A stretch of DNA of 64,000 bases, taken from assembly GCA_023460035.1 (NCBI GenBank), contig JAEWRN010000033.1, forward strand, positions 1 to 64,000. Reading direction: 5' to 3'. A program made the position numbers and the translations under genes. The stretch is from Bacillota bacterium. Lineage in GTDB: Bacteria; Bacillota; Clostridia; Oscillospirales; Ruminococcaceae. Of the stretch, positions 24,905 to 33,420 are shown piece after piece. The notes below the pieces were generated by a model, which did not search any database, had not been told where the DNA came from, and saw nothing but the letters and a program-made list of their open reading frames with translations. Each line of letters begins with the position of its first letter. Position 1 is the stretch's first letter.

Positions 24905-26021
24905 GACCGTCCCCCTTTTCTGCGCCGCCCAGCGCAATGCGGCGGCCTTTCCACTGCACGGTGCCATGGGTCAGCTTTTTTTGCAGCGACACCAAAAACA
25001 CCGCTAAAAACACTGCCAGCGGCACAGGGTAAAGCAGCACCGCCGCAAACCGAAATTTGCCCAGCGGCCTGGTAAGGCGAAACAGCTCGGCAGCCCAAAG
25101 CAGGTACACTGCCGCGGCAAGCGGCAGCGGCACCCCGCTTTGCGGCAACAGCGCCGCTATGAGGTACAACACCGCAGACGTACAGCCCGACACCCATAAA
25201 AAGGTTGTCAAAAACAGTGCCGGCGGCGTTTGCAGCGCGCCGGTGGCGTAATTTTTTGTCCACCCCTGCAAAAGCGCGCGCAGCCCCGCGCCGTACATGC
25301 GAAACGAAATTTGCTGCCCGCCCAGCAGCAGCCGGTACGGGATGCCCTTTTGCTGTAAGGCCTGCCCCAGTGCTAGGTCGTCCACAATGCTGTTTTTGGC
25401 GGCGGCGTGCCCGCCTATGGCATCGTAGGCGGTGCGCGGTATAAAGATCACCGGGCCAAACAGCCCCGCGTGGCGGGTGGCAAAGGCGGTTGCCACCCCG
25501 TTGGCCGCCACCTGCACAAGGTTAAAAATCATCGACAGCTGCTCGTACCAGCGGTAGGTAACGTGATACGGCTGCACCGACAGCACCCCCGGGCGCACGG
25601 CATAGGCGGCAATCAGCGCACCCAGCGCATCGGGGGCAAGGCGCACATCGGCATCTAAAAACAGCAGCAGGTCACCGGTGGCAACCGCTGCCCCCTGCTT
25701 GCAGGCCCACGCCTTACCCAGCCAGCGGGCCGGGCGCTGGCCCGCCGAGACAAGGGTCACACCTGGCGTGCTGCGAATGGCCTGCGCCGTGCCGTCGGTA
25801 GAAGCGTCATCGACACAGATTATTTCAAGCGGGGCAAGCGTGCTGTTTTTTAGGTCTGCCAGCAATAGCGGCAGCGTTTTTTCTTCGTTGCGTGCCGGGA
25901 TGATAACCGAAAGGCGCACCCCCGGCGGGGCCACCGCCGGCTTTTTTAGCAGCGGCAGCCGGTAAAACAGCAGCCTGCTGCACAAAAGGCCCAGTAAGAT
26001 GACCCCCAGTTGTACCCACAT
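24891..26021 (-). CDS. CrtQ-like family 2 glycosyltransferase
   Basis: About 376 residues from the ATG at 26019-26021. AGGCAGGTG precedes it, and the longer frame upstream is a shadow of the desaturase gene. An N-terminal membrane helix (about 3-22) is followed by the GT-A fold: SVIIPARNEEKTLP, VDDASTDGT, LLFLDADVRL and the acidic SIVDDLALGQ. C-terminal membrane helices (about 280-355) follow. The arrangement matches CrtQ, which adds glucose to diaponeurosporenoate in staphyloxanthin synthesis. Position between a CrtI-like desaturase and a CrtO-like acyltransferase supports an isoprenoid or other lipid acceptor. Confidence 0.83.
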   Translation of the reverse strand: MWVQLGVILLGLLCSRLLFYRLPLLKKPAVAPPGVRLSVIIPARNEEKTLPLLLADLKNSTLAPLEIICVDDASTDGTAQAIRSTPGVTLVSAGQRPARWLGKAWACKQGAAVATGDLLLFLDADVRLAPDALGALIAAYAVRPGVLSVQPYHVTYRWYEQLSMIFNLVQVAANGVATAFATRHAGLFGPVIFIPRTAYDAIGGHAAAKNSIVDDLALGQALQQKGIPYRLLLGGQQISFRMYGAGLRALLQGWTKNYATGALQTPPALFLTTFLWVSGCTSAVLYLIAALLPQSGVPLPLAAAVYLLWAAELFRLTRPLGKFRFAAVLLYPVPLAVFLAVFLVSLQKKLTHGTVQWKGRRIALGGAEKGDGHAAD

Positions 26022-26038
26022 CGTGTTCACCTGCCTTT

Positions 26039-27619
26039 TTATCTGGTTTCTTTGGCAAGCTGTTTTGCCACGGCGTCGGCGGCCAGTTTGCCGGTAAGCA
26101 CACATACCGGCAGCCCCGAAGGGCTGAACGCCCACTGCCCCGCCTGGTAAATACCGGGCAGCGGTGTTTTGACGGACCGCGCAATTTTTGTCAGCTTTGT
26201 CTCGGCAGGCAGCGGCCCGTCGCCAAAGGCCCAACCAGTGATGGCGCCGTCGCTGCTGCCGACATACTGCTCAATGGCAAGCGGCGTAGAGCACAGTGCA
26301 AACAGCACCGGCACCTCGCCCGGCAGCGCACCGGCTATGATGTCGGTCACCGTGTCGATGCACAGCTGTTTCAGCTCTTCATACCAGCCCGCAACATAAA
26401 TATCCCGTGTCACTTCATAGGGGAACAAGGTGCTGACCACCAGCCCGCTGTTGCCCGGCGGGGCCAGTGTTTCATCCCGCAGGGCGGGGCACGAAATTTC
26501 GTAGGTGGTAGCCGCAAGGTATGCCGCAATGGCCCGCTTACACTGTGCTTTGGGCAGGCTGGCGTCCAGCGGCTCCACCGCAGAAAGCCCCTGTGCGGTG
26601 GGGGTAAAAAAGCAGTGCGGGCCAAACCGCTGTGCGATTACCTGTGCATCAAGGCTCAGCGCAAGGTTTACGCTGAGCACCGAATCGCCGCCCCGGTGCT
26701 CTTTGACCCGCTGCTTTTGCGCCACAAATAGCGGCAGGCGGCCGGTGTCCATACCATGCAGCCCGGTATACAGGGCTTTGCTGTCCGCCGCCCAGACCAG
26801 GCTGCGGTACAGCACGCCTTTGCAGGTATCGGTCTCCAGCCGGTGCTCGTTGGGGTAAACGGCGGTAATTTTGGTGTTGTACCTGATTTCGCCCCCCAGT
26901 GCGCACACCTGCTGCGCCAGTGCTTCGGCAAACATGCCGGTGCCCCCAAGCGGGTAACGGTAGTCAAGATAAAGGCTGAAATAGCTGAGCGCAAAAAAAG
27001 TGGGGGTGTTTTGAAAAAAGTGCTGGGTAATCACATCGACCAGTGCCCGGTTGTCGGTGAACTTTAAAAGGTATTCTGTGACCGGCTGCGAAAGTCGCAT
27101 GGCCTTGTGAATGTTTTTCTGGTACCGCACAAGCCACGGCAGCAGCGTGTGCAGCAGGTAGCCGGTATCGCCCGCAATGTCGAGAAACAGCGGGTTTTCA
27201 ATGCCGTACAGCACCTGCATATACCCCATAACCTTTTGAATTTCGGCTAAAATAGCGTCAATTTCAGCCGCATTGCCCGCAAACTGCCGTTTGAGCATCG
27301 CGCCGTAATCGGCAAGGCTTTCGGGCCCGGTAAGGCGCACCTGGTCGCCGCCAAGGGCAAGGGTGACCGGGTTTTGCACCATAGGCAGTTCAATGCCAAG
27401 CTGGCGCAGCATCGGCAGCAAAATGCCGGAATCCTCAAACGCGCGCACCCCGGCGTCAAACACAAAGCCGTCGCGTGCAAACGAGCTGACCAGCCCGCCC
27501 GCCTTGGCATTTTTTTCGCAGAGCAGCACCCGGTGCCCGCCCTTTGCAAGGTACGCGGCCGCCGTAAGCCCGGCAGCCCCCGCACCCACTACTACGGTAT
27601 CATAGATCATCTGGTTCAT
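26039..27619 (-). CDS. CrtI-like desaturase/oxidase
   Basis: 526 residues. FAD fold: VVVGAGAAGLTAAAYLAKGG, EKNAKAGGLVSSF and, at the C-terminus, GIYQAGQWAFSPSGLPVCVLTGK. It resembles the CrtN/CrtP branch of carotenoid desaturases and terminal-methyl oxidases (COG1233). GGTGGAG precedes the ATG, and the gene overlaps the preceding desaturase gene by 20 bases. Together with the glycosyltransferase and acyltransferase downstream it forms the core of a putative glycolipid-building operon. Reaction and substrate are inferred only from family. Confidence 0.85.
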   Translation of the reverse strand: MNQMIYDTVVVGAGAAGLTAAAYLAKGGHRVLLCEKNAKAGGLVSSFARDGFVFDAGVRAFEDSGILLPMLRQLGIELPMVQNPVTLALGGDQVRLTGPESLADYGAMLKRQFAGNAAEIDAILAEIQKVMGYMQVLYGIENPLFLDIAGDTGYLLHTLLPWLVRYQKNIHKAMRLSQPVTEYLLKFTDNRALVDVITQHFFQNTPTFFALSYFSLYLDYRYPLGGTGMFAEALAQQVCALGGEIRYNTKITAVYPNEHRLETDTCKGVLYRSLVWAADSKALYTGLHGMDTGRLPLFVAQKQRVKEHRGGDSVLSVNLALSLDAQVIAQRFGPHCFFTPTAQGLSAVEPLDASLPKAQCKRAIAAYLAATTYEISCPALRDETLAPPGNSGLVVSTLFPYEVTRDIYVAGWYEELKQLCIDTVTDIIAGALPGEVPVLFALCSTPLAIEQYVGSSDGAITGWAFGDGPLPAETKLTKIARSVKTPLPGIYQAGQWAFSPSGLPVCVLTGKLAADAVAKQLAKETR

Positions 27620-29495
27620 GACGCTCCACCTGCCCTTTTTGTTTGATGTAGCTCAATACCTTTGCGATCTCTACCGGCTGCCTGTGCTGCCGGCTGCGGA
27701 TACAGCGCTGCTGACATTCTGCCAAAAATTCGCTTGTGAGCGAAGTGCGTGCTTCGCCCTGTGCCACCAACCGTGCGGCCCCGGTAAAATTGCCCACCGC
27801 AACCCGCCGCATAATGCCCGGTATATCCAGCGCGCCGGTGCACACCGGCGCTTCGCAGTACCGGCAGTGCAGCGCGGCAAGCTGTGCTTCTCGCTGCGCT
27901 TCGGGCAGGCCGGCATAAAGGTCTTGCCGGCGAAACGGCGGTGCCAACTGCGTGACATACTGCGGCATGCCGGGCCGGTAGACAAACGGGGCAAGCCCGC
28001 GCTTTTTTAAAATGGCATTCGCGGCGGCAAGGCCGCTGGTGGTGACGGTTGGCGTGCCGGTGCCCATTGCGGTGGATTCACCGCAGTAATACAGCCCCGG
28101 CCACTCGCTTTTGGTGTGCAGGCGGCGCAGCATGTGCTGGCCCAGCATCTGCTTTGGCCCTGCCACCGCACCGCCGTTTTTCAGCGTATACCGCTCGATG
28201 GTGCGCGGGGTGGCAAGCTCGCTGCTGATCACCGCGGCGCCAAAACCGGGGAACCGCTGTTCCAGCACGGCAAACAGCCGCTGTTTTTCTGCCAGCTTGT
28301 GCTGCTGGTACCGGGCGCTGCCCCGTGCCGCCCAGCCGCCAAACGTGGGGCCAATGGCCATGACCACATGGGTGCCGGGCGGGCAAAGCGTTTTGTCATC
28401 GATGCTGGAAACATACACCGTCACTTCGGTCTCGTCCAGCCGCTCGAGGTTGCCCACCAGCAGCTCTACCGGCTGGGTGTCGGGCGGGATGACCTCTGCC
28501 CTTACCAGCGCATACAGCACCACGCTGGGGTAGGTGGGCACCAGCGTGCGCGCCCACTCGCGCTGGCCGTTTTTCAGCAGCGCGGGGTCAACCAGCTTTT
28601 CGTACAGGTTCCACACTGTGCCGGAATACACGATGTCGGCGGCAAACAGCTGCCTGCCGTCTGCCAGCCGCACCCCGGCGGCTTTGCCCCCTTGAAACAG
28701 CAGCTGCTGCACCTCGGCGCGGTACAGCATGGTACCGCCGTGTTCTTCGATTACCTTTTCCAGCTTGCCGGGCACAAACAGCGTCGACCCCGCCGGATAA
28801 TAGCTGCCGCCGACATGGTTGTCGACAAACATCACCGCGGCCAGCACGGCGGGCGATTCTTCGACTGTGGTGTAACAATAAGTTGAAGTCAGCTTGTCAA
28901 AAAACTGAAAAATTTCAGGGTCTTTAAAATAGTGCCGCAACAGCCCGGCGGCGCTTTGGTTGAGGTAGCTTAAAAACCGCAGGTAAGACAGCGGGTGGCG
29001 CAGCACACTGCGCAGCGCCGCTTTGGGGTCGGTTTCGTCCGGCGTGGTGTAAGACGGGGTTTCTACCATCACATGCTGGTATATCTGCCGCATGTCGTGG
29101 TAAAACCGAAAAATTGCCTCGCGCTCTTGCGAGAACACCCCGGCAAGCTCTTCGGCAAAACGGTCAATATCCCCAAAAAAGCGAATGCGGTGGCCTTTCC
29201 ACTGCACACAGTACAGCAGCTCGTGCCGCACCACACTAATGGGCTCTTGCAGGCAGTTGAACACAAACCGGTGCGCGTTAAACCCCTGCTGCCCAAACCC
29301 AAACAGCATGGCGGCGCCGGCATCAAACGTGGCGTCGCCCCGTTTAAACACACCGCAGGCCCCGCCGGGGGCTGCGGCCTGCTCGGCCACGGCCACCCGC
29401 AGCCCGCGCTTTGCAAGCAGGCTGGCCGCCGTAAGGCCCGAAAGCCCGGCGCCCACCACAATAACGTCGTAAGTATCTTTTGCCGGGCTATCCAT
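27600..29495 (-). CDS. CrtI-like desaturase with C-terminal Fe-S domain
   Basis: 631 residues, over 100 longer than usual CrtI. Residues 1 to about 510 are a phytoene-desaturase-like flavoprotein: VIVVGAGLSGLTAASLLAKRG, PGGACGVFKRGD, and the closing GLYYCGESTAMGTGTPTVT. Residues about 535-625 match the Fer4_20 domain otherwise found at the N-terminus of GltD and dihydropyrimidine dehydrogenase: HCRYCEAPVC, DIPGIMRRVAVGNFTGAARL, then ECQQRC and QPVEIAKVLSYI. Five cysteines remain. They are those expected to ligate one [4Fe-4S] cluster plus one extra, while the second cluster's ligands are mostly lost. An Fe-S tail would offer an oxygen-free electron exit for desaturation. The start overlaps the TspO stop. 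Confidence 0.85.
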   Translation of the reverse strand: MDSPAKDTYDVIVVGAGLSGLTAASLLAKRGLRVAVAEQAAAPGGACGVFKRGDATFDAGAAMLFGFGQQGFNAHRFVFNCLQEPISVVRHELLYCVQWKGHRIRFFGDIDRFAEELAGVFSQEREAIFRFYHDMRQIYQHVMVETPSYTTPDETDPKAALRSVLRHPLSYLRFLSYLNQSAAGLLRHYFKDPEIFQFFDKLTSTYCYTTVEESPAVLAAVMFVDNHVGGSYYPAGSTLFVPGKLEKVIEEHGGTMLYRAEVQQLLFQGGKAAGVRLADGRQLFAADIVYSGTVWNLYEKLVDPALLKNGQREWARTLVPTYPSVVLYALVRAEVIPPDTQPVELLVGNLERLDETEVTVYVSSIDDKTLCPPGTHVVMAIGPTFGGWAARGSARYQQHKLAEKQRLFAVLEQRFPGFGAAVISSELATPRTIERYTLKNGGAVAGPKQMLGQHMLRRLHTKSEWPGLYYCGESTAMGTGTPTVTTSGLAAANAILKKRGLAPFVYRPGMPQYVTQLAPPFRRQDLYAGLPEAQREAQLAALHCRYCEAPVCTGALDIPGIMRRVAVGNFTGAARLVAQGEARTSLTSEFLAECQQRCIRSRQHRQPVEIAKVLSYIKQKGQVERHEPDDL

Positions 29496-30309
29496 GGGCC
29501 GGCCCCGCGTTTTGTTTTGCCTGCACCGCTTTGACCCGGATATACACCAGCGTCATTAACAAAAATGCAATACAGAACAGCGCAGTGTAAAAAATAGACG
29601 GGTATTGCAGCGCGTACCCCTGCTTGGAAACATGGCGTAGCAGAATGCCGGCATAGGCCCAGATGATCACCAGCACATACGCAATGTCGTTGCAGCGAAT
29701 GCCGGTGATACCGCCGATTAAGGCACCGACTACCAGAATAGCCACCGCCCATGCGGACTCGGCAAAGCCGAACCGGCCCCAGCCGGTGCTGACGAGCCAC
29801 ACCGTGATGTTGGCAATGGTGGCAACAGTAATCCAGCCAAAGTAAATGCTAAACGGCAGCCGCAGCAGCGCGGCCTCCGCCGGGGCCAGCACCACCCGGC
29901 GCAGCAACAGTTCAAGCATGGCAAGGCAGACGAGCAAAACGAGCATCAGCCCCACCGAAACCGCCAGCGCGCCATAGTGCCACGCAACCATCCACAGCGC
30001 GTTGGCGACATTGGTCACCGTAAAAAAAATGCCCACACGGTACAGTAGCTCGCTGTGCTTTTCGGTTTTTTCACGCAGCAGCACCCCAAACTGAAACAGG
30101 CAGTGCAGCGCAAGCAGCAGGTAAATAAGCCCCCAGATAGAAAAAGTAAGCCCTGCCGGCGTAAACAAATTGGGGTAAGCGTCTGAAACCTGCGCGGTGG
30201 TCACCCCGTTCAGGGGCAACAGGTTGGCAAGCGCGTTGACCGCGAGGGCCACCACATAGGTGCCCGCTGCCGCCCAGCGCACCACCTGTTTTTTGTTCAG
30301 CTTTTGCAT
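29488..30309 (-). CDS. TspO/MBR-family tryptophan-rich membrane protein
   Basis: About 273 residues from the ATG at 30307-30309, with AGGAG eight bases upstream. Five core membrane helices include LTFSIWGLIYLLLALH, NALWMVAWHYG and FGWITVATIANITVW, the Trp-rich signatures of the TspO family, plus extra C-terminal helices making it longer than the roughly 160-residue classical TspO. Relatives bind porphyrins and other tetrapyrroles. In Rhodobacter TspO modulates carotenoid and photosynthesis genes. Here it heads an operon of two CrtI-like desaturases, glycosyltransferase, acyltransferase and hydrolase, which is suggestive because the host shows no sign of being phototrophic. Confidence 0.85.
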   Translation of the reverse strand: MQKLNKKQVVRWAAAGTYVVALAVNALANLLPLNGVTTAQVSDAYPNLFTPAGLTFSIWGLIYLLLALHCLFQFGVLLREKTEKHSELLYRVGIFFTVTNVANALWMVAWHYGALAVSVGLMLVLLVCLAMLELLLRRVVLAPAEAALLRLPFSIYFGWITVATIANITVWLVSTGWGRFGFAESAWAVAILVVGALIGGITGIRCNDIAYVLVIIWAYAGILLRHVSKQGYALQYPSIFYTALFCIAFLLMTLVYIRVKAVQAKQNAGPAHG

Positions 30310-30587
30310 TTTCACCACTCCTTTTCAAAAAACACCCCGCACAGCCCCGGCCGGGGGCTGCCCGCCCCCGCCGCTTTGCCGGCCACTGTGCCGTTTGGGC
30401 CGCCCAGCCGGGCAGCCCCGTTTTTATTATTGTAGCATATTTTAACAAAACAGAACACCATAATATGTAAAAAACTGTCAGTTACTTCATGTCAATACGG
30501 TGTAAAAAAGGTACCAATCTGCGGGGCGGCATGGTATACTTGCAGGTAAGAACAACCGGCCCACCCGCGCGAAAGGAACCTGATTTT

Positions 30588-31244
30588 ATGAATGAAAAAG
30601 CAAAAAAGACGAACCTTGTGCGCATCACCGCGCGCACCGACGAAGAAATGCAGGCGCTGATTGATGCCGAACAGGACGAAACGTTGCGCACCGCCTACAC
30701 CGAAATGCTGCAAAACTGCCGCAGCCACCCCAAAAAAAGGCTGTGGTACACCTGCTGGCGCGTGACACTGGTGCAGGGCGGGCAACTGGTGGGCAATGTG
30801 GGCTTTTTGGGCGAGCCGAATGACGCGGGAGAGGTGGAATTGGGGTACGGTACGCTGCCGGGCTTTTGCGGCAACGGCTATGCCACCGAAGCCGTGCGCC
30901 GGCTGACCGACTGGGCATTTTCGCAGCCGGACGTATTTTTTGTGCGGGCGCAGGCAGCACAAGGCAACGCGGCTTCGCGCCGCGTGCTGGAAAAGGCCGG
31001 TTTTGAACCTGCCGGTACCGGGCGCGAAGGGCTGCTGTTTGAGCTTGAAAAACCAAAGCCCGACAATGTTTCTATTTACATGTCGCTTGGCCTTGCGGTG
31101 GGGGTGGCTTTTGGCACCGCGCTGAACAACCTGACCATGGGGTTATCCCTTGGCCTTGCCATCGGTGTTGCCGTTGGGTCGATGATGGACGGCGAAGATA
31201 AAAAAAAGCGGCAGGCGGCAAAGCTGCGCCGCCAAAACCGCTGA
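30588..31244 (+). CDS. GNAT acetyltransferase with C-terminal Gly-rich membrane segment
   Basis: About 218 residues from the ATG at 30588 (AAAGGA upstream). Residues about 35-160 form a RimJ/RimL-like N-acetyltransferase: VGNVGFLGEP, VELGYGTLPGFCGNGYATEAV (acetyl-CoA loop), NAASRRVLEKAGF. The tail (about 168-200) contains GLAVGVAFGTALNN and LSLGLAIGVAVGS, a glycine-zipper membrane hairpin, then a basic end (KKKRQAAKLRRQNR). An acetyltransferase tethered by such a hairpin is uncommon. It may be a fusion with the small Gly-zipper proteins seen alone in Firmicutes. Substrate unknown. Confidence 0.82.
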   Translation: MNEKAKKTNLVRITARTDEEMQALIDAEQDETLRTAYTEMLQNCRSHPKKRLWYTCWRVTLVQGGQLVGNVGFLGEPNDAGEVELGYGTLPGFCGNGYATEAVRRLTDWAFSQPDVFFVRAQAAQGNAASRRVLEKAGFEPAGTGREGLLFELEKPKPDNVSIYMSLGLAVGVAFGTALNNLTMGLSLGLAIGVAVGSMMDGEDKKKRQAAKLRRQNR

Positions 31245-31299
31245 TTTAAATGCCCTTGTAAGCCGCCGGTGCGCTTTTGTGCGCATCGGTTTTTTTATC

Positions 31300-31350
31300 T
31301 TGACAAATAGTCAGCACTGAGTATAATGAAAATAGTCAGCGCTGACTATT
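31300..31350 (+). promoter_or_regulatory. PadR promoter and operator
   Basis: TTGACA (31300-31305), 16-base spacer, TATAAT (31322-31327). The perfect 20-bp palindrome AATAGTCAGCGCTGACTATT lies at 31331-31350 just downstream. A similar half, AATAGTCAGCACTGAGTATA, fills the promoter spacer. Two operator copies over the promoter fit autorepression by the PadR protein encoded next. Confidence 0.85.
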
Positions 31351-31367
31351 AAAAGGGAGGTTTTTTT

Positions 31368-31928
31368 TTGGTACCACTTTATATTTTAGGGCTTTTGCTG
31401 CGGTTTGGGCCACAGCACGGGTATCAGATTAAAAAACTGCTGGAAGAGCAACTGTCCGATTTTACGCAGATCAAATTGCCAACCGTGTACTACCATTTAG
31501 ACAAAATGGCGGCCGCCGGGTTGGTGTTGGCCCATACCGACCGGCAGGGTGCAAGGCCGGAAAAAACGGTGTACGAGGCCGCGCCCGCCGGCGCAAAGCA
31601 GTTTGAAGCGCTGTTGCGCAAGACCCTGAACACCACTTATCGCCCCACATTCGACATCGACGCCAGCCTGTATTTTGCCGACGCGCTGCCCCCGCACGAG
31701 CTGCTTTCAGCCTTTCATAAGGCCGAAAGCTGGCTTTGCCGCACAATGCAGCTGATTGAGCAGCACCGGGCAGAAACCCTTGCCTGCATGCCCGCGCAGG
31801 CGGCGGTTAGCGCCGAACTGATTTTTGACCACCACCTGCTGCACTACCAGGCAGAGCTAGACTGGGTGCGCAAGGCGGCCAGCCGCATCAAGGAGGCGGC
31901 ACCCCATGACAAAAATGAGAGTGATTGA
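31368..31928 (+). CDS. PadR family transcriptional regulator
   Basis: 186 residues. The start is TTG (31368-31370) after GGGAGG and a run of T's. The winged helix reads LYILGLLLRFGPQHGYQIKKLLEEQL with KLPTVYYHLDKMAAAGLV, the PadR signature, followed by a dimerising helical C-terminus (about 100-180). It overlaps the downstream methyltransferase gene by 23 bases, so the pair is one operon under a palindromic operator. Confidence 0.9.
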   Translation: MVPLYILGLLLRFGPQHGYQIKKLLEEQLSDFTQIKLPTVYYHLDKMAAAGLVLAHTDRQGARPEKTVYEAAPAGAKQFEALLRKTLNTTYRPTFDIDASLYFADALPPHELLSAFHKAESWLCRTMQLIEQHRAETLACMPAQAAVSAELIFDHHLLHYQAELDWVRKAASRIKEAAPHDKNESD

Positions 31929-32556
31929 GACCAACGAGGGCATCCAGGCCCCGCCCACCGCAGAGCTGTTTGACCAGTTTGCAAAAGGCATGCGGGACAA
32001 GGGCTGGCAGGGTGTTGACAGTATGCTGGCAAGCGGCCTACCGGCCGGCGACCTGTTAGAGCTTGGCCCCGGCCCCGGGTATGTTGGGCTGGAGCTTGCA
32101 AAGCAGCTGCGCCCCCGCACGCTGACCGGCTGCGACATCAGCCCCGCCATGCTGCAAATTGCGCAAACCAACGCCGCGACGTACGGCATACCGGTGCGTT
32201 ACGTGCTGGGCAATGTGCTGGCGCTGCCGTTTGAAGGTGAAAGCTTTGACGGCGTTTTTTCTAACGGGTCACTGCACGAGTGGGAGCGGCCGGTAAAAGC
32301 CTTTGATGAAATTTACCGCGTACTGCGGCCCGGCGGGCGCTACTGCATTACCGACCTGCGGCGCGACGCGGGCCCGCTGCGCACCGCACTGGTGTACAGA
32401 TCTACAAAGCCAAAGGCCATGCGACCGGGGTTGCTGTCCTCGCTGCATGCCGCGTACACGGTGGCGGAGCTGACCGAGTTGCTACGCAATTCTGCGCTGT
32501 GCAATGCCAAAGTAGAGGCGAATTTTTTTGGCCTTTGCATCACCGGCCAAAAATAA
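31906..32556 (+). CDS. Class I SAM-dependent methyltransferase
   Basis: 216 residues. The SAM site is LLELGPGPGYVGLELAK (motif I), with GCDISPAMLQIAQ (motif II) and FDGVFSNGSLHEWERP (motif IV region). C-terminal helices probably hold the substrate. GGAGG lies inside the end of the PadR gene. Type-11 methyltransferases act on small molecules, lipids or quinones, and the acceptor is unknown. Co-transcription with a PadR regulator suggests modification of a toxic compound or a lipid in response to a ligand. Confidence 0.88.
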   Translation: MTKMRVIETNEGIQAPPTAELFDQFAKGMRDKGWQGVDSMLASGLPAGDLLELGPGPGYVGLELAKQLRPRTLTGCDISPAMLQIAQTNAATYGIPVRYVLGNVLALPFEGESFDGVFSNGSLHEWERPVKAFDEIYRVLRPGGRYCITDLRRDAGPLRTALVYRSTKPKAMRPGLLSSLHAAYTVAELTELLRNSALCNAKVEANFFGLCITGQK

Positions 32557-32600
32557 GCGGCTGCCTTTGAGCTTATTGATAAGGTATTTACCGGCAAACA

Positions 32601-32627
32601 AAAAAACCGCCAATGGCGGTTTTTTTG
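32601..32627. terminator. Bidirectional terminator
   Basis: ACCGCC (32606-32611) and GGCGGT (32615-32620) flanked by A- and T-runs. It lies between the convergent methyltransferase and CPBP protease genes. Confidence 0.85.
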
Positions 32628-32655
32628 TTATTCTATTCTGTTTTGCACTTTTTTG

Positions 32656-33420
32656 TCACAGGGCAGCCGCCGCCCCTTTTGCCCGTGCGGCGGCGCGCTT
32701 TTTTTGCAGCACCACCACATAAACCAGCAAAATGGCAACCTGCGCACCCAGCAGCGCCAATTGACCGGCATCTAACACCTGTGGCGTGATATACGAAATG
32801 AAGTCATGCGCCGCGTGCCAAAAAACCAGCACCCACAGGCTGCCGGTCTGCACAAGCAGCTCTGCCAAAACCAGCCCCACCAGAAATGCAAACAAAATTT
32901 GCAGCATGGTGTACAGCACGTCTTTGCCGCCCAGCAGGTTTGCCGAGTGCAGCAGCCCAAAAATAACCGACGAGCCCCAAACGGCCCAACGCGTACTTTT
33001 ATTTTGTAAAAAGTGCAGCACAAGGCCGCGGAAATAAGTCTCCTCGTTAAAGCCAATCATGATTGTAAACAGCAGCATGGTGGCGTAATACCCGGCATTA
33101 TGGCCTTTTTCAACACCGTAGATTACCAGCGGCAAAATTTCAATCAGCACCAGCGGCAGGTAAAACCATACCCCCGCAGCCCCGGCAAAGGGCTGACTGC
33201 CAAACCCATATTGGGCCAGTGTGTCGGGCGAGCGCTTCATAATCAGCAGCCCCACCAGTGTGGAAACAAACAGAAACGCGGCGATTAGCAGATATGCTGT
33301 GGTGTCCGGCAGCGCTAAAATTTGAGACATTGCCGTACCAACGACTGTAAAGGCGACACAGATAACTGCCACAATAATTGCCGCCGTCAGCGGGCGGCGC
33401 TTTGAAAAAGGTTGTTTCAT
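32656..33420 (-). CDS. CPBP-family intramembrane metalloprotease
   Basis: About 254 residues from the ATG at 33418-33420, overlapping the TetR stop as ATGA, with GAGGAGG upstream. Eight hydrophobic helices. The catalytic motifs are NEETYFRG (glutamate pair and Arg), FGLLHSANL and LVFWHAAHDFIS (His residues), as in Rce1/Abi proteases. Bacterial members process peptides, immunity proteins or membrane proteins. Co-transcribed with a TetR regulator that reads first. Confidence 0.88.
   Translation of the reverse strand: MKQPFSKRRPLTAAIIVAVICVAFTVVGTAMSQILALPDTTAYLLIAAFLFVSTLVGLLIMKRSPDTLAQYGFGSQPFAGAAGVWFYLPLVLIEILPLVIYGVEKGHNAGYYATMLLFTIMIGFNEETYFRGLVLHFLQNKSTRWAVWGSSVIFGLLHSANLLGGKDVLYTMLQILFAFLVGLVLAELLVQTGSLWVLVFWHAAHDFISYITPQVLDAGQLALLGAQVAILLVYVVVLQKKRAAARAKGAAAAL

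Noticed and set aside
23673..30309. Complete carotenoid (staphyloxanthin) pathway
   Set aside because: No phytoene/dehydrosqualene synthase or prenyl diphosphate synthase in the window, so only the tailoring half can be claimed.
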